Assembly (NCBI RefSeq): GCF_036924645.1
Contig: NZ_JAZHRX010000001.1
Span: forward strand, 3,933,501 to 3,997,500
Length of the DNA: 64,000 nucleotides
Direction: 5' to 3'
Origin: Bradyrhizobium sp. AZCC 2176
GTDB taxonomy: Bacteria > Pseudomonadota > Alphaproteobacteria > Rhizobiales > Xanthobacteraceae
In this document: positions 21,771 through 29,608 of the stretch, one piece after another
Layout: each line of letters opens with the position of its first letter
How positions within the stretch are numbered: the stretch's first letter is position 1
Notes under the pieces: model-generated
Told to the model about the DNA's origin: nothing
Seen by the model: only the letters and a program-made list of their open reading frames with translations
Databases searched by the model: none
Program-made: the position numbers and the translations under genes

Positions 21771-22088
21771 ATGAACCCAATGCGCGATCTTCGACTAACC
21801 TACGAGCAGGCCCTTCACGGCATCCAGTCCGCAATCCGGTTTGAAATGAGCCGGAGTGGCATTCCGGACGATGAACACAATCCGACTTCCCGAATGATGA
21901 AACACCTTCGCGTCGGGATCGACATGCGCGCCGCAGATCACGCCGCCGTCGCCGGATTGCTGATCGAAAAAGGGATCATCACGGAAGAAGAATATTTGGA
22001 GCGAATGCGGCTCGCGGCCAACGAGGAATTGGCGCGCTATGAGGAATACGTTCGCGACACCTACGACATCAACGCGAGTTTCCGCTGA
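21771..22088 (+). CDS. Hypothetical phage protein
   Basis: 105 residues from ATG 21771, seven bases after AGGAG; the open frame extends upstream but without a good site. LRLTYEQALHGIQSAIRFEM, HLRVGIDMRAADHAAVAGLL and IIEKGIITEEEYLERMRLAA give an all-helical protein. The stop overlaps the next ATG (TGATG). Confidence 0.65.
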   Translation: MNPMRDLRLTYEQALHGIQSAIRFEMSRSGIPDDEHNPTSRMMKHLRVGIDMRAADHAAVAGLLIEKGIITEEEYLERMRLAANEELARYEEYVRDTYDINASFR

Positions 22089-22186
22089 TGAAGGGCCTAG
22101 CAAACTATCTGGTCTATCTTTCCTTCGGTGTGGCGATCTTCTTCGCTTCATATTTCTGGATCACAAGAGTTATCGACCCGCAATGA
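22088..22186 (+). CDS. 32-residue single-helix membrane peptide
   Basis: ATG 22088 overlaps the previous stop and its TGA (22184-22186) overlaps the next ATG (22183). One membrane helix (YLVYLSFGVAIFFASYFWI) with a positive residue and a short tail. The double coupling makes it credible. Unknown function. Confidence 0.6.
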   Translation: MKGLANYLVYLSFGVAIFFASYFWITRVIDPQ

Positions 22187-22389
22187 GCCTCGCCGAACAA
22201 ATTTGGAAGTTGCTAGCCGGTCAACGCACGGCGCACGCGCAATCGTCGCTCGGCCATGTGCTGATCCACATTTGCATGACGCAGGGCTGGGAAAAGCAGG
22301 GCATGATCGAAGCGCTCTCTGAGCAGTGGGATATGTACGAGAAGCAATTCAATGAAGCCCGACAAGCCGATCAAGGCGCGCGACATTGA
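22183..22389 (+). CDS. Hypothetical small helical protein
   Basis: 68 residues from ATG 22183, overlapping the peptide gene. MSLAEQIWKLLAGQRTAHAQ, LGHVLIHICMTQGWEKQGMI and a charged end. No recognised domain. Confidence 0.6.
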   Translation: MSLAEQIWKLLAGQRTAHAQSSLGHVLIHICMTQGWEKQGMIEALSEQWDMYEKQFNEARQADQGARH

Positions 22390-22600
22390 ATTGTTCGTCA
22401 GGCATCTGCGGACCTATGCGCGACAGCGCAAGCTAGGCAAGCCCGACGTGATCCTGAATCACAATGCGGCAGATCGCGCGCCATTTCGGCCGTGGGGGTT
22501 CATGCTGCAATGGGGCGAGCACAAGCGCGCCTGGAATGTTGGTGGCAATTGGAGCCCTGACGATTTCGACCGGCTGATTAAGCGGCTGCGGCGGTGGTAA
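22352..22600 (+). CDS. Hypothetical small protein
   Basis: 82 residues from ATG 22352, overlapping the previous gene by 38 bp. IKARDIELFVRHLRTYARQR and NVGGNWSPDDFDRLIKRLRR. Unknown. Confidence 0.55.
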   Translation: MKPDKPIKARDIELFVRHLRTYARQRKLGKPDVILNHNAADRAPFRPWGFMLQWGEHKRAWNVGGNWSPDDFDRLIKRLRRW

Positions 22601-22788
22601 CCGAAATTTTGGCGACGATCGATGCGCCGCATTTCAATGCGGGCATTGTGCTTTGGGACGACAGGGTTGTCGAAGCCGCGCCAATCGTTGGCTACATGAA
22701 AAAGCAGAAATGGACCCGCGATCGGGTGCGCGACTACTGCCGGGAAATGGGCTGGCAGATCAGCGTCGTTTGGGAAATGAAGCGATAG
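22594..22788 (+). CDS. Hypothetical small protein
   Basis: 64 residues; the GTG start at 22594 lies inside the end of the previous gene. IVLWDDRVVEAAPIVGYMKK, WTRDRVRDYCREMGWQISVV, probably alpha/beta. Four bp before the terminase gene. Unknown. Confidence 0.55.
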   Translation: MVTEILATIDAPHFNAGIVLWDDRVVEAAPIVGYMKKQKWTRDRVRDYCREMGWQISVVWEMKR

Positions 22789-22791
22789 AAA

Positions 22792-24234
22792 ATGTATTCT
22801 GCGGAGCATGCTGCGACGGAAATCATCCGGCGCAAGCAAATCCGCGCGTCCCTAGACAGGTGGGCCGAACACAACGGATTTAAGCCCGCTCGCCATCATC
22901 GGCTGTTGAACACAAAGCTGGAAGCGGTGTTGCGCGGGGAAATCCCTCGCCTCGCGGTGTTCATGCCGCCCGGCTCGGCGAAATCGACCTATAGCTCGAT
23001 CCTGTTTCCGCCCTACGTGATGGCGAACGATCCGAAGGCGATGTTTCTGGCAGCGTCGCACACTAGCGAGCTAGCCGAACGCTGGGGCCGGCGAGTCCGC
23101 AATCTGATCGCAGAAAATTCGACGATCCTGGGCGTCAGTCTGAAAGACGACAACCAGGCCGCCGGCCGCTGGGCGATCAGCGGTGGCGGCGAGTATCTGG
23201 CGGCCGGTGCCGGCGTCGGCATCGCCGGCTTTCGCGCCAAGTATGGCCTGATTGACGATCCGATCCGGTCGCGTCAGGACGCCGACAGCTTGGCGGTCCG
23301 TGACAAGCTTTGGGAATGGTATCTGTACGATTTCCGGCCTCGCTTAATTCCCGATGCCCGGCAGATTTTGATCCAGACTCGCTGGCATGACGACGATCTG
23401 GCCGGCCGTGCGCTCAATCATGAGCCCTGGGAAGTGTTGGAGCTTCCCGCGCTCGCCAAAATGAACGACGCGCTGGGCCGCGAAGTCGATCAGCCGCTGT
23501 GGACGGACGACGATTACGGTTATGGCGCGCAACTCTTGGCGCTGCGCGAAACGACGCCGCCGCGCGTGTGGTCCGCGCTCTATCAGCAGAGCCCGACGCC
23601 CGATGAAGGCGATTATTTCAAGGAAGAATGGTTGAAGCCGCGCGACATCCTTCCGTCGCCGCAGGTGCTGCGTTGCTATGGCGGATCAGACTACGCGGTG
23701 ACCGCGGATGGCGGCGACTACACCGTTCACGTTGTCGTCGGCATCGATCATTTGAACAATATGTATCTGTTGGACGTGTGGCGCGGCCAAAAATCGTCCG
23801 ATGTCTGGATCGAAGCGTTCTGCGATCTGGTCGCGAAATATCGCCCGCTAGAGTGGGCGGAAGAACAAGGGCAGATCAAGTCAGGCGTTGGTCCGTTTCT
23901 CGAAAAGCGGATGCGGCAGCGCCGGGTTTACGTCACGCGGCGACCATTCCCGACGCGCGGCGACAAGAGCGTGCGCGCTCGCTCGATCCAGGGCCGCATG
24001 GCGCTCGATGGGCTGTACTACCCGAAGCATGCGCCCTGGGTGCCGGAATGGCTGGCTGAATTGCTGAATTTCCCGGCATCGAAGCACGACGATCAGGTCG
24101 ATGCCATGGGTTTGGTCGGGCAGTTGCTCGACATCATGGTGACCGGGCGCGTTGGAAAACCGCAAGACATGAAGCTTCCCGATGACGGCTATCGGCGCCG
24201 TGAACGCAACACGATCGACCATATGACCCTATGA
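22792..24234 (+). CDS. Terminase large subunit
   Basis: 480 residues from ATG 22792. ATPase domain: Walker A PPGSAKST at residues 59-66, Walker B LIDD at 153-156, SHTSELAERW between them. Nuclease domain: GGSDYAVTADGGDYTVH, AEEQGQIKSGVGPFLE and KHDDQVDAMG supply the acidic metal ligands of an RNase H-like fold. It packages DNA into the prohead with the small subunit and the portal, probably by headful given the P22-like neighbours. Overlaps the portal gene by 4 bp (ATGA). Confidence 0.96.
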   Translation: MYSAEHAATEIIRRKQIRASLDRWAEHNGFKPARHHRLLNTKLEAVLRGEIPRLAVFMPPGSAKSTYSSILFPPYVMANDPKAMFLAASHTSELAERWGRRVRNLIAENSTILGVSLKDDNQAAGRWAISGGGEYLAAGAGVGIAGFRAKYGLIDDPIRSRQDADSLAVRDKLWEWYLYDFRPRLIPDARQILIQTRWHDDDLAGRALNHEPWEVLELPALAKMNDALGREVDQPLWTDDDYGYGAQLLALRETTPPRVWSALYQQSPTPDEGDYFKEEWLKPRDILPSPQVLRCYGGSDYAVTADGGDYTVHVVVGIDHLNNMYLLDVWRGQKSSDVWIEAFCDLVAKYRPLEWAEEQGQIKSGVGPFLEKRMRQRRVYVTRRPFPTRGDKSVRARSIQGRMALDGLYYPKHAPWVPEWLAELLNFPASKHDDQVDAMGLVGQLLDIMVTGRVGKPQDMKLPDDGYRRRERNTIDHMTL

Positions 24235-26252
24235 TTGATGTAGACAACGGCAACGAGCAGCCACGCTATCAGGCACCATCCGCCGACCGGGACAGCGCGC
24301 TTATTCGCAGGCGGCAGGAATTCGAAGATTATGCGACCTCGAAGCCGCGCGAAATCGATGAACAGCGCATGTCATGGCGCTACTACCACATAGATCAGTG
24401 GAGCGCCGAACAGATCAAGGTGCTGAAAAAGCGCCATCAGCCAATCATCACGTTCGACCGCACCGCGCGCAAAATCGATAGCCTCGCCGGCACTATTCGC
24501 CGGCTGCGCACCGACCCGAAGGCCTATCCCAACACGCCAAAGGGCGAACAGGGCGCCGAAGTCGCGACCCAGGTTATCCGAACAATTTGTGATGGCTCGT
24601 TTGTCGAAGATATCGAAGTTGAATGCTGCAAAGACGCGCTGATCCACGGCATCGGCGTTGACGAGCTGGTGATGGAAACGGGCGACAAGGGCGACCCTGA
24701 TCTGCGCTTCGAATATGTCGATCCGCGAACTTTTTTCTATGACCCGCGATCGATGCGGCACAACTTTCAGGACGTGAAATTCCACGGCGTCTACAAATGG
24801 GCCGACATTGACGAGTTGGATTTGCTGGTCGAAGGCGCGTCCGAAAAGGTCAAGGAAGTTCTCGACAATGACGGCGGCTATTGGACTGCGTTCGATACCG
24901 ACCGCGAAACCATGTGGGTGGACAGCCGCAATCGCGTTCGCCTGATCGATCACTGGTACAAGTCCGGCTCGATCTGGAAGTGGTGCCTGCACACGGGCAA
25001 CGTCGAATTGATGTCGGGAGACAGCCCGTTCCGCAACGAGCGCGGCATGTCGATTTCGAAATATCACGCGTTCGCCGCCATGATCGATATCGATGGCGAT
25101 CACTACGGATTTATCCGGCGCTTGCGCGGTCCGCAGGATGCGATGAACCAGCATCGTTCCAAGGCGATGCATCTGATGAATACCCGCCAAGTCAAATTGA
25201 AGGAAGGCGCGGTTGACGACGTGGAAGTGACCCGCAGGGAAGCGGCGCGGCCTGACGGCACGCTGGTTTATCGCGGCGACAAGAACGATTTGGAAATCCT
25301 GCAACCCGATCAGGAGTTCTTGCAGCAAACCAACTATTACAACGACGCCAAGACCGAAATCGACACGTTCGGACCGAACCAGCAGTTGATCCAAGAATTC
25401 GGCCAGAACGTTTCCGGTCGCGCTGCCAACATGCTGCAACAGGCGGGCCTCGCGGAGTTGGGGCCGGTGTTGAAAAATTTTCGCATGTGGAAGCTGGGCC
25501 GCTATCGCGCCGCCTGGGTAGCTGCACAGACCCATTGGACGGCGGAACGCATGCTGCGCGTGTCCGGTGACGAGAACGCTTTCGCATTCATGCAGATCAA
25601 CGGCGTTGGTTTGAACGAATTCGGCATGCCGGTTCTGGTCAACATGCTCGGCAACATCGATGTCGAAATCAAAGTTGATGAAGGTCCGGATACCGAAACC
25701 ATCATGGGCGACATCTTCGATCTGTTGATGGCGCTGTCGCAGAACAACGTCCCGGTGCCGCCGGCTGCGATTATCGAGGCGTCCTATCTGCCGCTGTCGG
25801 AGAAGAAGAAGCTTATCCAAATGGTTTCGCAGCCCGACCCGGCGCGCGTTGCCGCGATGGAAGCGCAGATCGGCAAGACCCAGGCAGAAGCGCAGAAGCT
25901 TGGCGCCGAAGCCGGCAAGGCGCAGACCGCCGCATTGCTCAATATCGCCAAGGCGCAGACCGAAGGCATGCCCGATGGGCCGCCGCCACCCAAGACGCCG
26001 CTCGATGTCGCCGAACAGATTGCGAATATCAACGAAAAGAATGCGACGGCGGCGCACAAGACCGCCACGGCAGAAAACATCCGCCGGCAAGCAATGATTT
26101 CGCCTTTGAAGTTGCTTGCTGAGAATGCGCAGAAGAACGCCGATCGCATGGTGAATAGCGCGCACAAGAACGCCGATCGGATCACGGAAAGCCGCCACCG
26201 CAATGCCGATCGCACCGCGCAGCGGCAGCAGCGCAACGCGACGCCTGTTTAG
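24231..26252 (+). CDS. Portal protein, P22-like
   Basis: 673 residues from ATG 24231. Matches the P22 portal-type order: MSWRYYHIDQWSAEQI, PIITFDRTARKIDSLAGTIR, CCKDALIHGIGVDEL, DPRTFFYDPRSMRHNFQDVK, then a long middle with QQLIQEFGQNVSGRAANMLQ. The C-terminal 100 residues are a highly charged helix with three near-repeats of NADR (KNADRMVN, KNADRITE, RNADRTAQ), probably the barrel or a coiled coil entering the capsid. Forms the dodecameric DNA gate at one vertex. Confidence 0.92.
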   Translation: MIDVDNGNEQPRYQAPSADRDSALIRRRQEFEDYATSKPREIDEQRMSWRYYHIDQWSAEQIKVLKKRHQPIITFDRTARKIDSLAGTIRRLRTDPKAYPNTPKGEQGAEVATQVIRTICDGSFVEDIEVECCKDALIHGIGVDELVMETGDKGDPDLRFEYVDPRTFFYDPRSMRHNFQDVKFHGVYKWADIDELDLLVEGASEKVKEVLDNDGGYWTAFDTDRETMWVDSRNRVRLIDHWYKSGSIWKWCLHTGNVELMSGDSPFRNERGMSISKYHAFAAMIDIDGDHYGFIRRLRGPQDAMNQHRSKAMHLMNTRQVKLKEGAVDDVEVTRREAARPDGTLVYRGDKNDLEILQPDQEFLQQTNYYNDAKTEIDTFGPNQQLIQEFGQNVSGRAANMLQQAGLAELGPVLKNFRMWKLGRYRAAWVAAQTHWTAERMLRVSGDENAFAFMQINGVGLNEFGMPVLVNMLGNIDVEIKVDEGPDTETIMGDIFDLLMALSQNNVPVPPAAIIEASYLPLSEKKKLIQMVSQPDPARVAAMEAQIGKTQAEAQKLGAEAGKAQTAALLNIAKAQTEGMPDGPPPPKTPLDVAEQIANINEKNATAAHKTATAENIRRQAMISPLKLLAENAQKNADRMVNSAHKNADRITESRHRNADRTAQRQQRNATPV

Positions 26253-26302
26253 GTTCGTCCGTCGTGAACGAAATCACGACACGTTTGCTCGGAGCGTCAT
26301 CC

Positions 26303-26379
26303 GAGTTCGTTTGCCCGACACGATAGGCGGGTTCGTCTGCTCGGCACGATAGCGCGAGTTCGTAAGCCGGAAACGATAG
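26303..26379. repeat. Three degenerate tandem repeats, about 26 bp
   Basis: Copies at 26303-26326, 26329-26352 and 26356-26379 share G(A/G)GTTCGT...CG(G/A)...ACGATAG. They fill the 145 bp untranslated space between the portal and scaffold genes, with a weaker related stretch just before. Might be a leader RNA element or a protein-binding array. Confidence 0.6.
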
Positions 26380-26397
26380 CTCCGGGGAGTCCTCAAA

Positions 26398-27270
26398 ATG
26401 ACTGACGTTACCCAGGGCGCTGATGCGCCCGACGACAATGCTTTGTTTCAGGAAGCCGTAACTTCCCTGGACAGCTTCGAAAACCCCAAAGAAGCCCCTC
26501 GGGCCGAACCATCGGGCGAAAAGCCGCCCGCTGATCCGCCTGAGAAGCAACCCGATCGACCGACCGACAAGCCAACCGACCAAGACGCGCAAGTCCCTGC
26601 AATGCGACTGCGCGAGGAAAGCGAGGCGCGACGGCGGTTAGAGCGGGAGCGTGACGAGTTGCGCGGCCGGTTGGATGCGCTTGAACGCATGCAGCGCCCG
26701 CAGCAGCAGCAGCAGCAGGAGCAACCGAAGGCCGATCTGTTCGATAATCCGTCAGGATTTATCCGGCAGGAAATCGGCCCGGTTTTCGAAGAATTCCGTT
26801 CCGAAATGATGCGCATGCGCGAAAACTTTTCGCTAGATAACGCCATCCGCTCTTTCGGGGAAGAGAAGGTTTATGCCGCTCGGCAAAGCCTAGAACAGAG
26901 CATGCAGCGCGGTGATCCCAACGCATGGGCCACCTATAACCGATCGATGCAAAGCCACGACCCCTATGGCGTCATCACGCGATGGCACCAAGAGCGTGAA
27001 ACCTTGAATTCGATCGGCGGTGACCTCGATGCCTACAAGAGCCGCATGCTTGAAGAGGCAATGAAAGACCCGGAATTCCAGAAGCGGGTCATTGAAGCCG
27101 CAAAGGGTAACGGCAGCGCGAGTCATGTTGCTCGCCCTGCACAAGTCTCACCGAAGGCCTCCGTCTCACCATCGCTCTCGAACATTGGAGCGGGGAGCAC
27201 GGATACCCAAGTCGTGGAGCCCTCCGACGCCGAATTGTTCAGAGCCGTCACCACCGCAAAGCGGCGCTGA
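26398..27270 (+). CDS. Scaffolding protein
   Basis: 290 residues from ATG 26398. Between portal and coat genes, the usual scaffold position. Acidic, proline-rich N-terminus (GEKPPADPPEKQPDRPTDKP), a coiled-coil helix (REESEARRRLERERDELRGR), a Gln run (QQQQQQEQ), and a helical C-terminus with a polar tail. This matches podoviral scaffolds that direct coat assembly and then leave or are degraded. No protease is nearby. Confidence 0.8.
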   Translation: MTDVTQGADAPDDNALFQEAVTSLDSFENPKEAPRAEPSGEKPPADPPEKQPDRPTDKPTDQDAQVPAMRLREESEARRRLERERDELRGRLDALERMQRPQQQQQQEQPKADLFDNPSGFIRQEIGPVFEEFRSEMMRMRENFSLDNAIRSFGEEKVYAARQSLEQSMQRGDPNAWATYNRSMQSHDPYGVITRWHQERETLNSIGGDLDAYKSRMLEEAMKDPEFQKRVIEAAKGNGSASHVARPAQVSPKASVSPSLSNIGAGSTDTQVVEPSDAELFRAVTTAKRR

Positions 27271-27305
27271 TCGGATCGCGCCGCTAACCCGTAGGGGTTA
27301 CGGCA

Positions 27306-28490
27306 ATGCTTACGAGCAACCATGTCAACAATGAAGTCATAAAGTTTCGTCGTCAGGTTATCTCTGATTTCCTGCGACGGTCCCGCTTCGATCCCTTCAT
27401 GGGCGAGGCATCCACCAACATCATCGTTCGTCTCGCTGACCTCGAAAGCGATGGCAAGCAGATCAACGTCCCGCTGGTCAACCAGTTGACCGGTGACGGC
27501 GTTGGCGCTGGTACGCTGCGCGGCAACGAGGAAATTATCGACAGCTACGGCTTTCCGCTGTGGGCAGACTGGGCTCGCAACGCTGTTGCGAACAACCGGG
27601 CTTCCAACAAGGAAAGTTCGTTCAACGTCCGCTCGACCGCGCGTGAGTTGCTGCGCGGCTGGGCACGCCGGATCGTCCGTGACGATCTGACGGACATGCT
27701 GTTGTCGATCCCGACCGCCAGCATCCAGGCGGGGCGTCTCACGACGCCGGGCAACCGGGTGAACGGTGTGCGGTGGAAGGACGCCAGCACGGCCCAGAAG
27801 AATTCTTGGACCGTGGCGAACTACGATCGCGTGCTGTTCGGCGCGGCGCTGGGCAACTATTCGTCCACGTTCGCAACCGCTGTCGGCAACGTCGATACGG
27901 CGGCCGATCGCATGTCGGCAGCGATCGGCTCGCTGGCGAAGCAGTTGGCGAAGCAGTCTGGCGTCGATCCAGCCAACCCCGGCGCCTACAACGGCCGGCC
28001 CAAGATTACCCCTTGGGAAATCGAGGAACTGGACGAGGAAATGTATGTCTGCTTCGTCGGCGATCGGGCGTTCAAAGACTTGCAGAACGATCCGCCAATG
28101 TCGCTGGCCAACCGCGACGCGCGTCCGCGCGACGTGGCCGCCAACCCGATCTTCACGGGTGGCGCTTTGCAGTTTGACGGGGTGATCTACAAGAACATCC
28201 CTGAAATCACGCAGCGCTTGCTGTTGAAGGGCATTGGCGGCGCCTCGGTCGATGTCGAACCGTTCTTCCTGTGCGGTCAGGCAGCATACGCCTATGCCAC
28301 CGGCCAGATGCCGCGACCGACGACCCTGGAAGATGGCGACTACGATTTCGTCACCGGCCTGGGTATCGAGTCGCAGTACGGCGTCGCAAAGGTCGCCAAG
28401 GCGCCACTGACGACCGCAAACGCCACGGCCGGCGATCTGGTCGATTGGGGTGTCGTGACCGGCTTCGTTGCCGCGCCGCCCGCAGCGTAA
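27306..28490 (+). CDS. Major capsid protein (P22/N4-gp56-like coat)
   Basis: 394 residues from ATG 27306. MGEASTNIIVRLADLESDGK, INVPLVNQLTGDGVGAGTLR, GNEEIIDSYGFPLWADWARN and ESSFNVRSTARELLRGWARR follow the Phage_capsid_3 (DUF4043, N4-gp56-like) pattern of HK97-fold coats. Later, MYVCFVGDRAFKDLQND and FDGVIYKNIPEI. The frame is intact and a terminator follows. Directly after the scaffold gene. Confidence 0.88.
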   Translation: MLTSNHVNNEVIKFRRQVISDFLRRSRFDPFMGEASTNIIVRLADLESDGKQINVPLVNQLTGDGVGAGTLRGNEEIIDSYGFPLWADWARNAVANNRASNKESSFNVRSTARELLRGWARRIVRDDLTDMLLSIPTASIQAGRLTTPGNRVNGVRWKDASTAQKNSWTVANYDRVLFGAALGNYSSTFATAVGNVDTAADRMSAAIGSLAKQLAKQSGVDPANPGAYNGRPKITPWEIEELDEEMYVCFVGDRAFKDLQNDPPMSLANRDARPRDVAANPIFTGGALQFDGVIYKNIPEITQRLLLKGIGGASVDVEPFFLCGQAAYAYATGQMPRPTTLEDGDYDFVTGLGIESQYGVAKVAKAPLTTANATAGDLVDWGVVTGFVAAPPAA

Positions 28491-28496
28491 CCCATA

Positions 28497-28528
28497 GGCC
28501 CCGGCTGACCGCCGGGGCCGTCCTTTTT
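28497..28528 (+). terminator. Terminator after the coat gene
   Basis: GGCCCCGGC (28497-28505), loop TGACC, GCCGGGGCC (28511-28519), then TCCTTTTT. Probably a partial stop that makes coat transcripts more abundant than downstream ones. Confidence 0.85.
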
Positions 28529-28552
28529 CTCTCAACACTGAGGATCACGACA

Positions 28553-28969
28553 ATGCCAATTCGTAGGGCTTACAGGCAGCCGCAGGCGGGCGCCCAGGGC
28601 TTCGCGCGCACCAAGAAGGTGTTGGGCGGCGCCTATTCCATCCTAGCCTCTGATGTCGTCGCTGGCGGTCAGGTGGCCATCTGCATGGTGCCGAAGGACT
28701 TCGTGGTGCAATCGATTTCGGGGACGTTCCCCGACCTCGACACGGGCGCCACGCTGACTGTCTCCGTTGGAGATGGATCGTCCAACAACCGCCTCGTGAA
28801 CGCGTCCAACGCGGCGCAGACCGGCGCGGCGGTGCCGGCGATCATCGCTGGCGCTGTCGGCTATCAGTTCCCGGCCGACACGGAAATCCTGCTCACGTTC
28901 CCGGCCGGTCCGGCTGGCGCCCAGGCCGGCAATGGAACGTTCTGGATGGAGGGCTATATCGCCCCGTAA
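28553..28969 (+). CDS. Capsid-associated structural protein
   Basis: 138 residues from ATG 28553. Beta-rich and Gly/Ala-rich (VLGGAYSILASDVVAGGQVA, VSVGDGSSNNRLVNAS, TEILLTFPAGPAGAQAGNGT), after the coat gene. It fits a decoration or head-stabilising protein. Assignment is positional. Confidence 0.65.
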   Translation: MPIRRAYRQPQAGAQGFARTKKVLGGAYSILASDVVAGGQVAICMVPKDFVVQSISGTFPDLDTGATLTVSVGDGSSNNRLVNASNAAQTGAAVPAIIAGAVGYQFPADTEILLTFPAGPAGAQAGNGTFWMEGYIAP

Positions 28970-29020
28970 TCAGTGCGACGTTTCACATGAAACGCGTAAC
29001 CAGTACGACAGGAGAGTTCC

Positions 29021-29218
29021 ATGAAAAAGGTTAGCGTCACTTATCGGGCGCCGAAGGGCGACAACAAGGTGGTCGAAGCCTTCGGCCATACCTTCCACGA
29101 CGGCAAGGCCGAACAGATCGAGGTGGAGGATGCCACGCTGAAAAAGTTGCAGAGCAACCGGCACTTCGAAGTGGGCGAGTCCGGCCCCAGGCCCGAACCC
29201 GCCAAGCACCGCGAATAA
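29021..29218 (+). CDS. Small hypothetical head-module protein
   Basis: 65 residues from ATG 29021 with AGGAGAG upstream. VSVTYRAPKGDNKVVEAFGH, TFHDGKAEQIEVEDATLKKL; the motif resembles small proteins following coat genes. Followed by its own terminator. Function unknown. Confidence 0.65.
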   Translation: MKKVSVTYRAPKGDNKVVEAFGHTFHDGKAEQIEVEDATLKKLQSNRHFEVGESGPRPEPAKHRE

Positions 29219-29224
29219 GTGAAG

Positions 29225-29255
29225 AAGGGCCGGTTAATCCGGCCCTTCGCTTTTT
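29225..29255 (+). terminator. Terminator in head module
   Basis: AAGGGCCGG, loop TTAAT, CCGGCCCTT, then CGCTTTTT. Confidence 0.85.
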
Positions 29256-29266
29256 GGGAGTGCGGT

Positions 29267-29608
29267 ATGCCGCTCGATCACTCAAGCGAAGAACTCATTA
29301 ACAAGGCGGCTTCGATCCTGGGCAAATATGTCCCAGGCGAAGCGCTCGGCGACGTGGAGCATGAAACCATCGATCGCTGCGTCGATAGCGTGCTTGCCGA
29401 AATCTCTAAAATCGTGGTGGTGCCCGACCGCAACGAAATTCCGGACGCGCTGTTCGAAACCATCGCCCGGCTGGTCGCCGTCCATGCGGCAGCGGAATTT
29501 TCCAGCACGCCGCCCGATCTGCTCGCGATCGAACAGCACGAAATGCGGCTGCGCTATCTGGTCGCGCGAACCCCGACCTATGAAGTTCTCGCAACGAATT
29601 ACTTCTGA
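29267..29608 (+). CDS. Head-tail adaptor-like protein
   Basis: 113 residues from ATG 29267. Helical (SSEELINKAASILGKYVPGE, CVDSVLAEISKIVVVPDRNE, LFETIARLVAVHAAAEF). Its place between coat and gp10-like genes is that of P22 gp4, the first adaptor below the portal. P22 gp4 is longer, so the assignment is by position. TGATG links it to the next gene. Confidence 0.65.
   Translation: MPLDHSSEELINKAASILGKYVPGEALGDVEHETIDRCVDSVLAEISKIVVVPDRNEIPDALFETIARLVAVHAAAEFSSTPPDLLAIEQHEMRLRYLVARTPTYEVLATNYF

Noticed and set aside
24372..26198. 608-codon open frame on the minus strand opposite the portal gene
   Set aside because: High-GC third positions create long antisense frames; its sequence is low-complexity and the plus-strand portal is clear.
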